Shown here: one piece after another, positions 63,310 through 64,000 of the stretch | How the letters are laid out: each line of letters opens with the position of its first letter | How positions within the stretch are numbered: position 1 is the stretch's first letter | NCBI RefSeq assembly: GCF_963678635.1 | Contig: NC_087066.1 | Coordinates: forward strand, 65,323,277-65,387,276 | Direction: 5' to 3' | Source of the DNA: Symsagittifera roscoffensis | Lineage: Eukaryota > Xenacoelomorpha > Acoela > Convolutidae | Length of the DNA stretch: 64,000 nucleotides | Made by a program: the position numbers and the translations under genes | Notes under the pieces: generated by a model | Seen by the model: only the letters and a program-made list of their open reading frames with translations | What the model was told of the DNA's origin: nothing | The model's database searches: none

Positions 63310-64000
63310 ATCAAGTACAATCAAATCCAGAAACAACATCAGACCCTCCAGGTATTGACGACACAGTAAATGATACGTTACAACTTAATCAAATAAACTG
63401 TGAATCATCAGACTCAGAAAGTGAAACAGAAAACACTATCTCCATCAATATGATAGCAGTCGAAAATGACTATGAACCTATTATATATAAACAACCATTT
63501 TCATCACACATATATGAAAATCAATCAGAACTCCTTCACAATTACTATATTGAACCCATACATTCCACACCGACGACGCAAAAAACTAATGAAATTAACA
63601 CTACAAATCAACCCAATGAGAATGACAAAACAAAATGCTTGAATACAAATCACATCTATCAAAACATACAAAAAGAACAACCCAAAGAAAAAATTTGGAC
63701 AATACCATTTCTTTTAGAAAGTCCAAGAAGCAAAGAATTTCAACCACCAGATCTTGAAATTGATTTTCTAATTGATTCAGGAGCAGAATCAAATATAATA
63801 AACATTCCCACATGGAATGAAATAAAAACCTTACACCCAAAGCTAACACCTCTTGAAACCTCCAGTAAACTAGCAACAGCACAAGGATCAACATTGGTAA
63901 ACTATGGAAAAATTCAATCATTTCTTCTCCCCACAAGAACAATGGAGCAAAACAAAATTTTAACCAAACCATTTAAACAAATATTCCACATCACTGATAT
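62711..64000 (+). CDS. pol start with retropepsin (partial)
   Basis: In the -1 frame relative to gag this stretch is open from 62711 to the window edge. It encodes an S/R/N/Y-rich tail (SYRGRSPERRNTQNSS and following), then an acidic linker (CESSDSESETENTISINMIA). The protease core follows from about 63760: DFLIDSGAESNIINIP with catalytic DSG at 63774, followed by a typical second strand (KLATAQGSTLVNYGKI). The ILG flap and RT lie beyond the window. No ATG opens it, so it is expressed as a gag fusion by a -1 shift or carries a one-base lesion. Confidence 0.8.

Larger units (their letters stand above)
58091..64000 (+). mobile_element. Second Ty3/gypsy element, 5' part (runs off the window)
   Basis: Probable 5' LTR (58091-58390), a TGG-starting primer-binding site at 58393, a 1.2-kb leader, a 155-codon ORF, a very long gag with capsid and CCHC zinc knuckle, then a pol frame reaching the retropepsin DSG motif just before the window ends. 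The coding strand is strongly A-rich and T/G-poor, unlike the giant element. It lies directly downstream of the last visible lamin exon. Confidence 0.8.

Noticed and set aside
1-64000. CRISPR arrays, bacterial operons, rRNA genes
   Set aside because: None seen; spaced repeats here are tandem or dispersed eukaryotic repeats, and the host gene has spliceosomal introns.

Overview
The window is nuclear DNA of an invertebrate animal. The one host gene is a multi-exon nuclear lamin on the + strand (46692-57891), with spliceosomal introns, an intermediate-filament rod, a nuclear localisation signal and a lamin tail domain. About three quarters of the rest is nested retroelement DNA. The phylum is not settled; the lamin length and tail look somewhat nematode- or protostome-like, which is a weak inference.

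Layout. 1-467: AT-rich DNA with a 201-bp MITE. 468-3688: three tandem copies of a ~1.05-kb unit. 3334-7071: one diverged Ty3-type LTR split by a copia element (3630-5679, 5-bp target duplication) and by a Penelope-like fragment (5863-6791, 9-bp target duplication). 7072-7636: part of a second LTR family (F2). 8025-29937: a giant (21.9 kb) Ty3/gypsy element with ~890-bp LTRs that differ by about 2%. 29938-43531: a decayed env-bearing Ty3/gypsy provirus whose 3' LTR is family F2. 43356-46407: a recent 1,526-bp tandem duplication reaching to just upstream of the lamin gene. 46692-57891: lamin. 58091-64000: the 5' part of another large Ty3/gypsy element (LTR, primer-binding site, leader, an extra small ORF, gag and the start of pol), running off the window.

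The most unusual object is the giant element. After gag, protease, reverse transcriptase/RNase H and a D,D35E integrase it carries a TARG1-like macro domain fused behind the integrase C-terminus. About 9 kb of accessory coding sequence then follows: a charged coiled-coil protein, an SGNH/GDSL hydrolase with all catalytic blocks, a second degenerate SGNH-like module, and roughly 1,900 further residues that I do not recognise, ending in a SUMO-interaction-like motif. Several reading frames are broken in this copy by stops, frameshifts, an inverted duplication and a patchwork deletion, so it is a dead copy of a probably functional family.

The env provirus contains an internal tandem duplication whose two halves decayed in complementary ways: the left half lost the integrase, the right half lost most of env. 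The giant element appears to sit between that provirus's 5' LTR fragment and its gag, so the 7.1-43.5 kb block may be one nested insertion upstream of the lamin gene. All domain calls are by eye, from motifs and alignment in the head; no database search was run.
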